This document shows positions 1-6,071 of a stretch of 64,000 nt of DNA, piece after piece (position 1 is the first letter of the stretch; every line of letters begins with the position of its first letter). The position numbers and the translations under genes were made by a program. Origin of the DNA: Colwellia sp. 39_35_sub15_T18 (GTDB taxonomy: Bacteria > Pseudomonadota > Gammaproteobacteria > Enterobacterales > Alteromonadaceae); the NCBI GenBank assembly GCA_002162675.1, contig MAAE01000024.1, positions 1 to 64,000 of the forward strand, given 5' to 3'. A model generated the notes under the pieces. It did no database searches, had not been told where the DNA came from, and saw only the letters and a program-made list of their open reading frames with translations.

Positions 1-71
1 AAAACACTTCCTGTGATTGATAACTCTTTTAACAAACTCACCAGAATTTGTAATTGCTGACTTAATAGCAC
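1..71 (-). CDS. Possible cassette ORF running off the left edge (partial)
   Basis: On the minus strand, just after the recombination point of the first attC site, an open frame begins with GTG at position 71 and stays open to the window edge (about 23 codons, beginning VLLSQQLQILVSLLK). The codon is preceded by a weak TTTTAG purine stretch. It would be the next gene of the integron array. The frame is short and the start is GTG, so this could easily be chance. No family is recognised. Confidence 0.2.
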   Translation of the reverse strand, partial: MLLSQQLQILVSLLKELSITGSV

Positions 72-86
72 CTAAAATAAGTAGCA

Positions 87-186
87 AACTAACGCCCAAA
101 TAATGGGCAAATGATAGTTGGTTAAAATAGGCGACGCAGGAGCAAAAACCAACTGTTATTTGTCCTGATTAATTTGCTTGTTATAT
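87..186 (-). other. attC recombination site 1 of a chromosomal integron
   Basis: Read on the minus strand, this roughly 100-bp imperfect palindrome starts with ATATAAC (R'') just after the serine-hydrolase stop and ends with GGGCGTTAG (R'). The two halves fold on each other: CAGGACAAATAACAGTTGG pairs with CCAACTATCATTTGCCC. The layout (TATAACaa at one end, GGGCGTTAG at the other) matches the known pattern of Vibrio-type attC repeats. Cassette boundaries fall between G and TT of the R' GTTAG. Confidence 0.9.
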
Positions 187-203
187 GCCACATTAACAAC
201 AGG

Positions 204-1310
204 TTACAGTATATAGCTGAGTTTTGTATCCAATGCGGAATATATTAACTCCCTAAGATCTTTAAAGCGAATTCCTCCAGTGTTATTCGTTAAAAAGATT
301 AGAACCTCATCTTTTTCTATATTTCTAATTATATAAGTAGTGAAACCAACCCAGCTACCAGAATGTGCAACTATTGAGGGGAAATCTTCATCTATTGACC
401 AACCAAAACCATAATAAGAGAGCGACCCATCATTTAATACAGTAGGTGAAAATGCTTCTTTTTTTAGAGACGCGGGTATTAGCTTGTTATTAAGCAACCC
501 GTTATGCCACTTTAATAAATCGTTAGTTGTAGAGTAAACAGACCCGTCCCCAGTAATACCTTCAAGATGATATAAATCGAAAATTTCATTTTCGTGTTGC
601 CCATAGACTCGTGATTTGAATTCATTATGTTTAGATAGCACTGTAAATATGCGAGTATTACTCATGCCTAGTGGTTCAAAAATATGTTTCTCAGAATAAT
701 CTTCAAGTGACTGGTTAGATATACTTTCAACAACTTGCGCTAAAACAACATAGCCTGTATTGCTATATTCAAACTGATCGCCTGGAGTAAACTCCAACTT
801 TGGATGATGAACTCTATATAACATCATCATATCTTGATTCGTAAAATCCCTTTGATCCCAATATTTATCAGTTAATTCCTCGTAGTCAATCATACCCGAG
901 GTATGATTGAGTAAGTGCCGAATAGTGATATCTTCGTACGGAAATTTTGGCAGGTGATATTTTACTTTCTGGTCATACTTGAGCTTACCTTGATGATGAA
1001 GCTGCATAATAGCCATTGCAGTAAACTGCTTAGACACCGACGCTAAGTTAAAAGGAGAATTAGAAGAGATTAATCCATCTCTTTGGGGGTGAAGCTTACC
1101 TACTATTTTATTAAGTAGAATTTCCCCTTTACGCGCAAATAAAAAACTACCGCTAACTCGACCATTTTTACTTAGTTCTTCAATTCGATTCTCAAGTGAC
1201 TTTAATTTTTCTCTTTCATCCAAAGTCGATTTAAACGGGGAGTCAGCTGAACAAGGTAAACTACTACCTATGATTAAGGTTAATATTAATACTAAAATTG
1301 AAGATTTCAC
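204..1310 (-). CDS. Exported serine hydrolase, beta-lactamase class C / penicillin-binding-protein fold (integron cassette gene)
   Basis: The 368-residue protein has a hydrophobic N-terminal signal peptide (about residues 1-22), so it should act in the periplasm or outside the cell. It carries the three motifs of the family: SxxK as S91-V-S-K94, YxN as Y182-S-N184, and HxG as H316-S-G318. Members hydrolyse amides or esters (beta-lactams, D-peptides, esters); the substrate cannot be told from sequence. The start is GTG, chosen because AAGGAACG lies about 7 bases upstream and the frame starts within 25 bases of the cassette boundary. It is a single-gene cassette followed by attC 1. Whether it gives any beta-lactam resistance is unknown; most members of this broad family are not resistance enzymes. 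Confidence 0.88.
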   Translation of the reverse strand: MKSSILVLILTLIIGSSLPCSADSPFKSTLDEREKLKSLENRIEELSKNGRVSGSFLFARKGEILLNKIVGKLHPQRDGLISSNSPFNLASVSKQFTAMAIMQLHHQGKLKYDQKVKYHLPKFPYEDITIRHLLNHTSGMIDYEELTDKYWDQRDFTNQDMMMLYRVHHPKLEFTPGDQFEYSNTGYVVLAQVVESISNQSLEDYSEKHIFEPLGMSNTRIFTVLSKHNEFKSRVYGQHENEIFDLYHLEGITGDGSVYSTTNDLLKWHNGLLNNKLIPASLKKEAFSPTVLNDGSLSYYGFGWSIDEDFPSIVAHSGSWVGFTTYIIRNIEKDEVLIFLTNNTGGIRFKDLRELIYSALDTKLSYIL

Positions 1311-1327
1311 CGAACGTTCCTTGTGGC

Positions 1328-1426
1328 ATATAACGCCTTGCTAAGCGGCGAAAAATTGTTGGCTAAAATAAGCGAGGAACGAGCAAAAGCCAACTGTTTT
1401 TTGTCCGTTTGAGCAACTTGTTAGTT
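1328..1426 (-). other. attC recombination site 2
   Basis: This is an imperfect palindrome of about 99 bp between the SEFIR gene and the serine hydrolase. On the minus strand it runs from AACTAAC (1420-1426 on plus: GTTAGTT) to GTTATAT (plus ATATAAC, 1328-1334). Inner arms AACAGTTGGCTTTTGCTC and AGCCAACAATTTTTCG pair. The R'' box contains the stop codon of the SEFIR gene, so gene and site overlap by a few bases. Confidence 0.88.
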
Positions 1427-2515
1427 TTTGCCATTTTCACCAAAAACCACTATGTCTTCGTCATTTGGATCTTTAAGGACTTCAACTTTGGTTCTAAAAA
1501 ACACATTTTTCTTTTTAATTAAATTTGGAAATGATGGTGCTGGTTGTCCACCTTGCATAACCATATTTGTAACGTAATACTCTTTAAAGTGAGAATAAGC
1601 ATGCTTAAAAACAACTAAGCTACTTGGGTCTGTAGGTGGATTCATTTCATGAATTCTATTTATAGTCATAAGCATTGAGCTATTAGGTTCTAAGCCATAG
1701 TCTGTTAGTTTATCTAGTAACACATCTCTTGATGAGCCAAAGTTTACTTTATAGTCTCTGGGCGCACTTTTCGAAATTCCTTCTACAAAACTAAGTCTAA
1801 TCTCCTCTTTTACATCACTTTCACCAAACTGTTTTTTAAGTAAACCGAATATTTTTTCACCTGCTTTTTCATTCTTAAACATGAAACAAGCTATTGGTGG
1901 TGCACTTAGGCGAGGATCTGACATAAATGCCATTCCAGACCATTTAGCTTCATTCCACAAATCTAGATCTATTATTGAGCTTAAAAACATAGATTTACGT
2001 TGTTTAGGCTCTAACTCTTCTACTTCTTCGGTTGTTTCAGATTGTTTTCCTAATGGTGGCCGTTTAGATTTTGAGATACCTAATAATCTATCTATTAATT
2101 TTTGCTTACTAGTATCGTCAGATAATTGATAATACGTATAAGGTTGCAAGGGAAGTGGAATGTACTTCTTAGACCCGACATCAAATATAATTGGAATAAA
2201 CTTTTTATTGCCGGTGTTAAGAGCATAAAGCTGCTGAATAATTAAATTGGTTTCCCACTTAACACCTAGACCATCATCTTCCCCTGAGAAGTCATTAGAC
2301 CTATCGAAAAATAGCTTTGAACAACAAACAAGAACAAAGTCTGATTCTTGTACTTGTCTCATCATCCATTTAGGCCAGCCTTCTTGAGGTGATTCTTCAT
2401 ACTGATCTATTTCAGAGTCAATACCTTTTGCTCTTAATGAGTTTGATAGTTCAAGAACATCATTAGATAGCTGTTCAGATTCATGGGCATAACTTATAAA
2501 TACTTTATTTGCCAA
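1421..2515 (-). CDS. SEFIR (TIR-like) domain protein with unknown C-terminal domain; candidate defence effector (integron cassette gene)
   Basis: The 364-residue protein begins with VFISYAHESEQ, followed by LRAKGIDSEIDQYEESP and EGWPKWM. This is the signature of the SEFIR branch of the TIR superfamily (about residues 4-150). In bacteria, TIR and SEFIR domains commonly cleave NAD+ or signal in antiphage immunity. The remaining 210 residues (including SGMAFMSDPRL and IRLSFVEGI) are not recognised and may be the sensor or effector partner. There is no signal peptide, so it is cytoplasmic. The start is TTG at 2515, supported by GGAG five bases upstream. It is a single-gene cassette whose stop lies inside attC 2. 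A defence role is inferred from the domain and the cassette context, not shown. Confidence 0.85.
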   Translation of the reverse strand: MANKVFISYAHESEQLSNDVLELSNSLRAKGIDSEIDQYEESPQEGWPKWMMRQVQESDFVLVCCSKLFFDRSNDFSGEDDGLGVKWETNLIIQQLYALNTGNKKFIPIIFDVGSKKYIPLPLQPYTYYQLSDDTSKQKLIDRLLGISKSKRPPLGKQSETTEEVEELEPKQRKSMFLSSIIDLDLWNEAKWSGMAFMSDPRLSAPPIACFMFKNEKAGEKIFGLLKKQFGESDVKEEIRLSFVEGISKSAPRDYKVNFGSSRDVLLDKLTDYGLEPNSSMLMTINRIHEMNPPTDPSSLVVFKHAYSHFKEYYVTNMVMQGGQPAPSFPNLIKKKNVFFRTKVEVLKDPNDEDIVVFGENGKN

Positions 2516-2547
2516 AATAACTCCAGAAATTGGTAAGGCATAAAAAA

Positions 2548-2647
2548 AACTAACGCCTCAATAAGAGGCAAAACATAGTTGGTTATAATTAGCGACGCAG
2601 GAGCAAAAACCAACTGTTTTTTGTCCTGCTTTATTGACTTGTTATAT
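2548..2647 (-). other. attC recombination site 3
   Basis: This is an imperfect palindrome of about 100 bp between the DJ-1-like gene and the SEFIR gene. Minus-strand ends are ATATAAC (plus GTTATAT, 2641-2647) and GTTAGTT (plus AACTAAC, 2548-2554). It is nearly identical to attC 1 in its inner half (AGGAGCAAAAACCAACTGTT on plus). Confidence 0.9.
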
Positions 2648-2652
2648 GGGTA

Positions 2653-3279
2653 TTACACAAGACCATGTAATTTTGAAAACGGGTCATAACTAGCATCTTG
2701 ATGCCACTCATATTCAGTGCCATTAGCGACTTGCATAGCAACCTCTTGGCCATATAACTTAGCTATAATACTTAGCGTCATGTCCATACCCGCAGACACC
2801 CCTGATGATGTGTAAATATTATTTGATTCAACCCACCTTGCTTCTGGTACCCAGTCTACTTTTGAATTAATGGAGGTAACCCATTTAAAAGCCATTTTGT
2901 TTGTTGTAGCAGATACATTATCTAATACTCCTGTTTTAGCCAATAAGGCAGCGCCAGTACATACAGAAGATATAATTTTAGTTTTTTTACATTGATGGCC
3001 AAGCCAGTTAACTAACGCCTTATTACTCACTTCAATTCTTGTTCCTGCGCCTCCAGGAATAACTAAAATGTCACTATGTATTACATCAGAAAAACTATAG
3101 TCGACAACACTAGCAGGACCTGCTGAACTTTTAACAGGTAGACCGTTTTCCGAGACAAACTTAAGCTCAAGGTTATCTTTTAGAACGTTGGCAAAACCAA
3201 ACATTTCAAGAGGTCCAAACACATCTAGAAGTTCAAACCCTTCGAAAAGCAAAGTTGTAACTATTAATTTTTTAGACAT
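2653..3279 (-). CDS. DJ-1/PfpI family protein, isonitrile hydratase-like (integron cassette gene)
   Basis: The 208-residue cytoplasmic protein has the DJ-1/PfpI class I amidotransferase-like fold. The nucleophile elbow is SSVCTGA with Cys107 and Thr108, and an acidic residue, Asp19, lies in the N-terminal LLDVFGPLEMF segment. An Asp plus Cys-Thr arrangement is what is known for isonitrile hydratase (InhA of Pseudomonas), so that activity or a related hydrolase/glyoxalase function is plausible but unproven. It lacks the AraC-type helix-turn-helix of the GATase1-AraC regulators. AGGA lies about 9 bases before the ATG. It is a one-gene cassette between attC 4 and attC 3. Confidence 0.85.
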   Translation of the reverse strand: MSKKLIVTTLLFEGFELLDVFGPLEMFGFANVLKDNLELKFVSENGLPVKSSAGPASVVDYSFSDVIHSDILVIPGGAGTRIEVSNKALVNWLGHQCKKTKIISSVCTGAALLAKTGVLDNVSATTNKMAFKWVTSINSKVDWVPEARWVESNNIYTSSGVSAGMDMTLSIIAKLYGQEVAMQVANGTEYEWHQDASYDPFSKLHGLV

Positions 3280-3301
3280 TTACACCAATCCTTGTTGACC
3301 C

Positions 3302-3404
3302 ATATAACGCCCATTTAAGAGGCAAAATATAGTTGGCTAAAATAGGTGAACGTAGTGAACAAAAAGCCAACTGTATTTTGTCCTGCTTGAAATTCTTGTT
3401 ATAT
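3302..3404 (-). other. attC recombination site 4
   Basis: This is an imperfect palindrome of about 103 bp just downstream of the small membrane protein gene. Both terminal boxes are of the ATATAAC/GTTATAT type (plus ATATAAC 3302-3308 and GTTATAT 3398-3404). Inner arms are AGTTGGCT and AGCCAACT. Confidence 0.88.
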
Positions 3405-3410
3405 GCCGAC

Positions 3411-3671
3411 TTAATCCGAACCACCGTCACCTGCACTATCGTAGCCATTACTTCTGGCTCCACCACCAAAGCTTTTACTTTGTGTGGTTACTACATCATG
3501 ATTTCGATTTATTCGCCAAAAAAATAAGGCGCCTAAAAATGGAATAGCCCAAACAAATACCATTTGCATAATTTTTTGAATATCTTCTAAGTCATCGCGT
3601 TTGGAGATAAATATACAAACGGAAATATTTACTAAAAAGAGAACTCCTATTGTTACGTAAATATATAACAT
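3411..3671 (-). CDS. Small two-helix membrane protein (integron cassette gene, unknown function)
   Basis: The 86-residue protein has two predicted transmembrane helices (about residues 2-22 and 37-52) separated by a charged loop KRDDLEDIQK. A hydrophilic Gly/Ser tail (SFGGGARSNGYDSAGDGGSD) follows. GGA of AAAGGATT lies about 10 bases before the ATG. It fits exactly between attC 5 and attC 4. The layout resembles cardiolipin-synthase N-terminal or PLDc_N-like two-helix segments, but no family was recognised with confidence. The tail is close to the stop and may be exposed on either side of the membrane. Confidence 0.65.
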   Translation of the reverse strand: MLYIYVTIGVLFLVNISVCIFISKRDDLEDIQKIMQMVFVWAIPFLGALFFWRINRNHDVVTTQSKSFGGGARSNGYDSAGDGGSD

Positions 3672-3691
3672 TTCACCATAATCCTTTAGGC

Positions 3692-3792
3692 ATATAACGC
3701 CCCATTAAGAGGCAAATAATGGTTGGCTAAAATAGGCGACGAAGGAGCAAATAGCCAACTGTTATTTGTCCTGCTTGAATGGCTTGTTAGCA
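3692..3792 (-). other. attC recombination site 5
   Basis: This is an imperfect palindrome of about 101 bp. On plus it runs from ATATAAC (3692-3698) to GTTAGCA (3786-3792). Inner arms are TGGTTGGCT and AGCCAACTG. It closes the apparently gene-less cassette on its right. Confidence 0.88.
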
Positions 3793-4038
3793 GCATGGTT
3801 TATTAAAAACACTTAACTCGCCAAAAACCCTAAAAGTAAACTGACGGTTGGCAGAAACCAAAAATACTAAAGCGCCACTTCGCCACAAACTTCAATTGAT
3901 AAACAATAACATAAAATTCTTACCAATTTGTAAAACTAAATAAATCACCACGAAATAGGAAGAAAAGAAAGAAGTACCAATCCAATTTCATGAAAAATAA
4001 AACTTACCAAACACGTTAAAAATAGAACAAGTGGTGCC
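3793..4038 (-). other. Integron cassette without a recognisable gene
   Basis: This 246-bp stretch between attC 6 and attC 5 contains no ORF of normal size. The only start-to-stop frame noticed on the cassette strand is a 23-codon hydrophobic peptide (3920-3991), described separately. The rest is AT-rich with no clear promoter or hairpin that I can see. Cassettes without ORFs are known in chromosomal integrons and can carry promoters or small RNAs. Confidence 0.6.
3920..3991 (-). CDS. Possible 23-residue hydrophobic peptide in the gene-less cassette
   Basis: ATG at 3991 opens MKLDWYFFLFFLFRGDLFS and ends 23 codons later. The peptide is mostly aromatic and aliphatic, like a short membrane peptide. 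There is no convincing ribosome-binding site (upstream TTTTATTTTTC). It is probably chance, listed because it is the only frame in the cassette. Confidence 0.15.
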   Translation of the reverse strand: MKLDWYFFLFFLFRGDLFSFTNW

Positions 4039-4136
4039 TGCTAACGCCCTAATAATGGGCAAAAAATTGTTGGCTAAAATGTTGAGGAACGAAAACAGCC
4101 TACTGTTTTTTGTCCTTATTAATTAGCTTGTTAGCA
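4039..4136 (-). other. attC recombination site 6
   Basis: This is an imperfect palindrome of about 98 bp directly after the PIN-like gene, whose stop codon is five bases away. On plus it runs from TGCTAAC (4039-4045) to GTTAGCA (4130-4136). The halves GGGCAAAAAATTGTTGGCT and AGCCTACTGTTTTTTGTCC pair with few mismatches. Confidence 0.9.
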
Positions 4137-4141
4137 AGCAA

Positions 4142-5053
4142 TTACAACACCCTAGCAGATGATGTCAGTCCTTTGTATTGATATATGGCATTAGCTCTTT
4201 TAACTAACCTTTTATCAAGAGAAATGACTAAAGAGCAAAATGCTCCCATACCAATGTGACCTGAGTCACTTCTAATATTTGGTATTTTATCTATCTTACG
4301 ACACTTTTTCTCTGCCTGAAAACCTAATATATCCATGACAGAACAGCACCCAACGATACCGAGATAAATAGGCCAATTATCATAGCCCTGTTTATCATTG
4401 GGATTAAACCCAAAAAATTCATCACTGCTCATGCCATTGTAATTATGTTTAACAACAGTCCAAATTTGTTCAATAACGTTATTGCCAGAAATATTACCAA
4501 TATTTCCTTTATTATTACCTAAAGCTGAACGGGTTTTATTAATATCATTACCTTTATCAATAAGTTCATTGATCATACCTTTGAAGCCCGGAGCCATTGC
4601 ATCTGCCTTTTCCGATAGCTGGCTATCATTTGGCGAGAATTCTCTGCTAATTTCAAAAAGTTGTTCAGCGATTGTGTCTGGTAACGAACTTAAAGATTCT
4701 TCATCACCTCCACCATTAATCCAAGCAAGGAATGGATCAAAAATATCATCAGATAGTTCGACTTCAGAAATAGCTTCTAAATATCCGGAATAAAACTCAG
4801 TTGGAGTTCCACCTTCTCGAAGAGTTGCTCGCCCAGTTATTTTCCAATCGGCACCCATTTCCAATTCTAATAATTTCGCATCTATTTTATGTAAAGCATC
4901 TAGATATTTTTGTGGTTCATCAGACCTCTTAATTTCTGAAAAGTGCTCTTTAGAATATACAAATGTAAATTCATCGGAAGGTTTCAGGTTGAGTTCTTTA
5001 TTTGCGACTTGCCCAATAATATTTTGATCTAAATACACTAGAGGCTTACTCAT
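4142..5053 (-). CDS. PIN-like domain protein (integron cassette gene nearest the array end)
   Basis: The 303-residue protein opens with LVYLDQNIIGQVA, the YLDQN start typical of PIN-like nuclease families (Asp9). HFSEI (Glu40) follows, and it ends with a C-terminal PIN-like half DSGHIGMGAF...LVISLDKRLVKRA (Asp263, His266, Asp280). Together these give the spaced acidic residues expected for a metal-dependent RNase. The middle 150 residues are an unrecognised helical insert. AAGGAAAGCT precedes the ATG, and the cassette boundary TTAGCA lies 15-20 bases upstream. No antitoxin gene is beside it, so it is not a simple VapBC pair. Nuclease activity is inferred from motifs only. Confidence 0.6.
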   Translation of the reverse strand: MSKPLVYLDQNIIGQVANKELNLKPSDEFTFVYSKEHFSEIKRSDEPQKYLDALHKIDAKLLELEMGADWKITGRATLREGGTPTEFYSGYLEAISEVELSDDIFDPFLAWINGGGDEESLSSLPDTIAEQLFEISREFSPNDSQLSEKADAMAPGFKGMINELIDKGNDINKTRSALGNNKGNIGNISGNNVIEQIWTVVKHNYNGMSSDEFFGFNPNDKQGYDNWPIYLGIVGCCSVMDILGFQAEKKCRKIDKIPNIRSDSGHIGMGAFCSLVISLDKRLVKRANAIYQYKGLTSSARVL

Positions 5054-5066
5054 AGCTTTCCTTGCT

Positions 5067-5455
5067 TGCTAACAGCTTATTAGAAAGAAAAACTCCCTGT
5101 TTAAACAAAGATAAAATCATTCTTTCATACCTGTAAAATTAAAAAGATACCTTACTTGTTTATTAACTACAACAGCTTACTAACAATGTTCATCATTTAT
5201 TAAAGATGAAAGCGAGAAAAATTCCTTTTTATTGGCACAAAGCAGGAAACAACACCGGACTGTATAAATACACAGCACTCGTGACGGTGATGTTTATTCT
5301 GTTGACTATAGTCGTGATAACTTAAGCAGAATAACCAAAAAAATTGATATTATTAAAGGTGTTGCGACTACCTTTGCTTATATTTATGGCTTATGAAGAC
5401 TGACTTTTTTGGTAGGCCATTAAGTTAAGCTCAAACTCAAATAATACTAAAAATG
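5067..5455. other. Right end of the cassette array and 390-bp gene-poor flank; no integrase found
   Basis: TGCTAAC at 5067-5073 (minus GTTAGCA) is the recombination point of the first cassette. The sequence beyond it has no attC palindrome, so it would be attI or a scar. AACAGCTTATTAGAA (5071-5085) is echoed 100 bp later as AACAGCTTACTAACA (5171-5185). An integrase gene reading rightward would be expected here, but all frames are closed apart from a 39-codon peptide, and the sortase gene follows. Confidence 0.5.
5206..5325 (+). CDS. Possible 39-residue single-helix membrane peptide
   Basis: ATG at 5206 opens MKARKIPFYWHKAGNNTGLY followed by an 18-residue hydrophobic stretch (YTALVTVMFILLTIVVIT) and TAA. 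A basic head with a C-terminal helix is coherent for a small membrane protein. The ribosome-binding site (AAAG just before ATG) is poor and the region shows no other coding sign. It is also convergent to the sortase gene. Unknown; could be chance. Confidence 0.3.
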   Translation: MKARKIPFYWHKAGNNTGLYKYTALVTVMFILLTIVVIT

Positions 5456-6061
5456 CTAAAGTGAAACTAATGCAAGCGAATCGATAGGTGTCGCTTGTAC
5501 AACAAATCTATAAGGCGTTGTACTAATCACCCCACCAAATGGGTAACACGTAACCAAAACAAGTCCTTGAGCGCTATCCTCAATATGCAGCTGTGACAAG
5601 CGTGTATCAATGATTAACGTATTATCTATTCGGTAGTACTGTCGCTTTGCTTGGTTATCTTCTAATAATACCTTATCACCCATCTTTAGTGCTTCCAACA
5701 TCTTAAAATGACTATCGTTATGTCCTGAAATTATGGTCATGCCGTCAATATTGCTAGCATTTGCTCCTGTTAAACCGGGGCCAAAAGCTAGTGCTTGGCC
5801 TGAATCAGTATTTAACACTATATGTGATAAACCAAAACGTAAAAAAGTAAGTTTCGCCACTGGGTGAAAGTCAGCCCAAGCCCAAGGCAAAAGTGGGCTT
5901 AACTTTTTGTTTTCTTGCTTTAATAAATTTTGCTTCAATACATTCTGCCACGTGTGATCGAGTAAAACTTGCGCTAAATGGGCTTTAGCGACCATATAAA
6001 AACTATTCACTAATAAACAAATAGCAAAAGCGAAAATCAACCAAATTGAGTACTTTTTCAT
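5456..6061 (-). CDS. Class GN sortase (marine proteobacterial type)
   Basis: This is a membrane-anchored cysteine transpeptidase of 201 residues that should cleave a C-terminal sorting signal on an exported protein. The N-terminal helix is at about residues 6-26. The catalytic set is complete: His114 in SGHND, Cys172 in LVTCYPF and Arg185 in TTPYRF. I chose the start MKKYSIW at 6061 because an upstream start would overlap the target gene and precede the membrane anchor with a non-signal segment. It lies 10 bp downstream of the vWA target gene, almost certainly in one operon. Such dedicated one-sortase/one-substrate pairs are known in marine Gram-negative bacteria, but what the substrate is attached to is not established. 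Confidence 0.9.
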   Translation of the reverse strand: MKKYSIWLIFAFAICLLVNSFYMVAKAHLAQVLLDHTWQNVLKQNLLKQENKKLSPLLPWAWADFHPVAKLTFLRFGLSHIVLNTDSGQALAFGPGLTGANASNIDGMTIISGHNDSHFKMLEALKMGDKVLLEDNQAKRQYYRIDNTLIIDTRLSQLHIEDSAQGLVLVTCYPFGGVISTTPYRFVVQATPIDSLALVSL

Positions 6062-6071
6062 GATGTTAAAT

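Noticed and set aside
204-1310. Acquired beta-lactamase resistance cassette
   Set aside because: The SxxK, YxN and HxG motifs are shared by many esterases and peptidases of this fold. Nothing in the sequence shows activity on beta-lactams.
3333-3527. A 64-codon plus-strand frame (MAKIGERSEQKANC...)
   Set aside because: It runs through attC 4 and antisense to the small membrane protein cassette gene; no ribosome-binding site and no family.
1-5073. Toxin-antitoxin pairs, common in cassette arrays
   Set aside because: Each cassette holds only one gene. The PIN-like protein has no partner, and the others do not match known toxin or antitoxin families.
5206-5325. Remnant of an integron integrase
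   Set aside because: The translated peptide has no tyrosine-recombinase boxes (no RHSFATH- or LGH-like motif). It looks like a one-helix peptide or chance.
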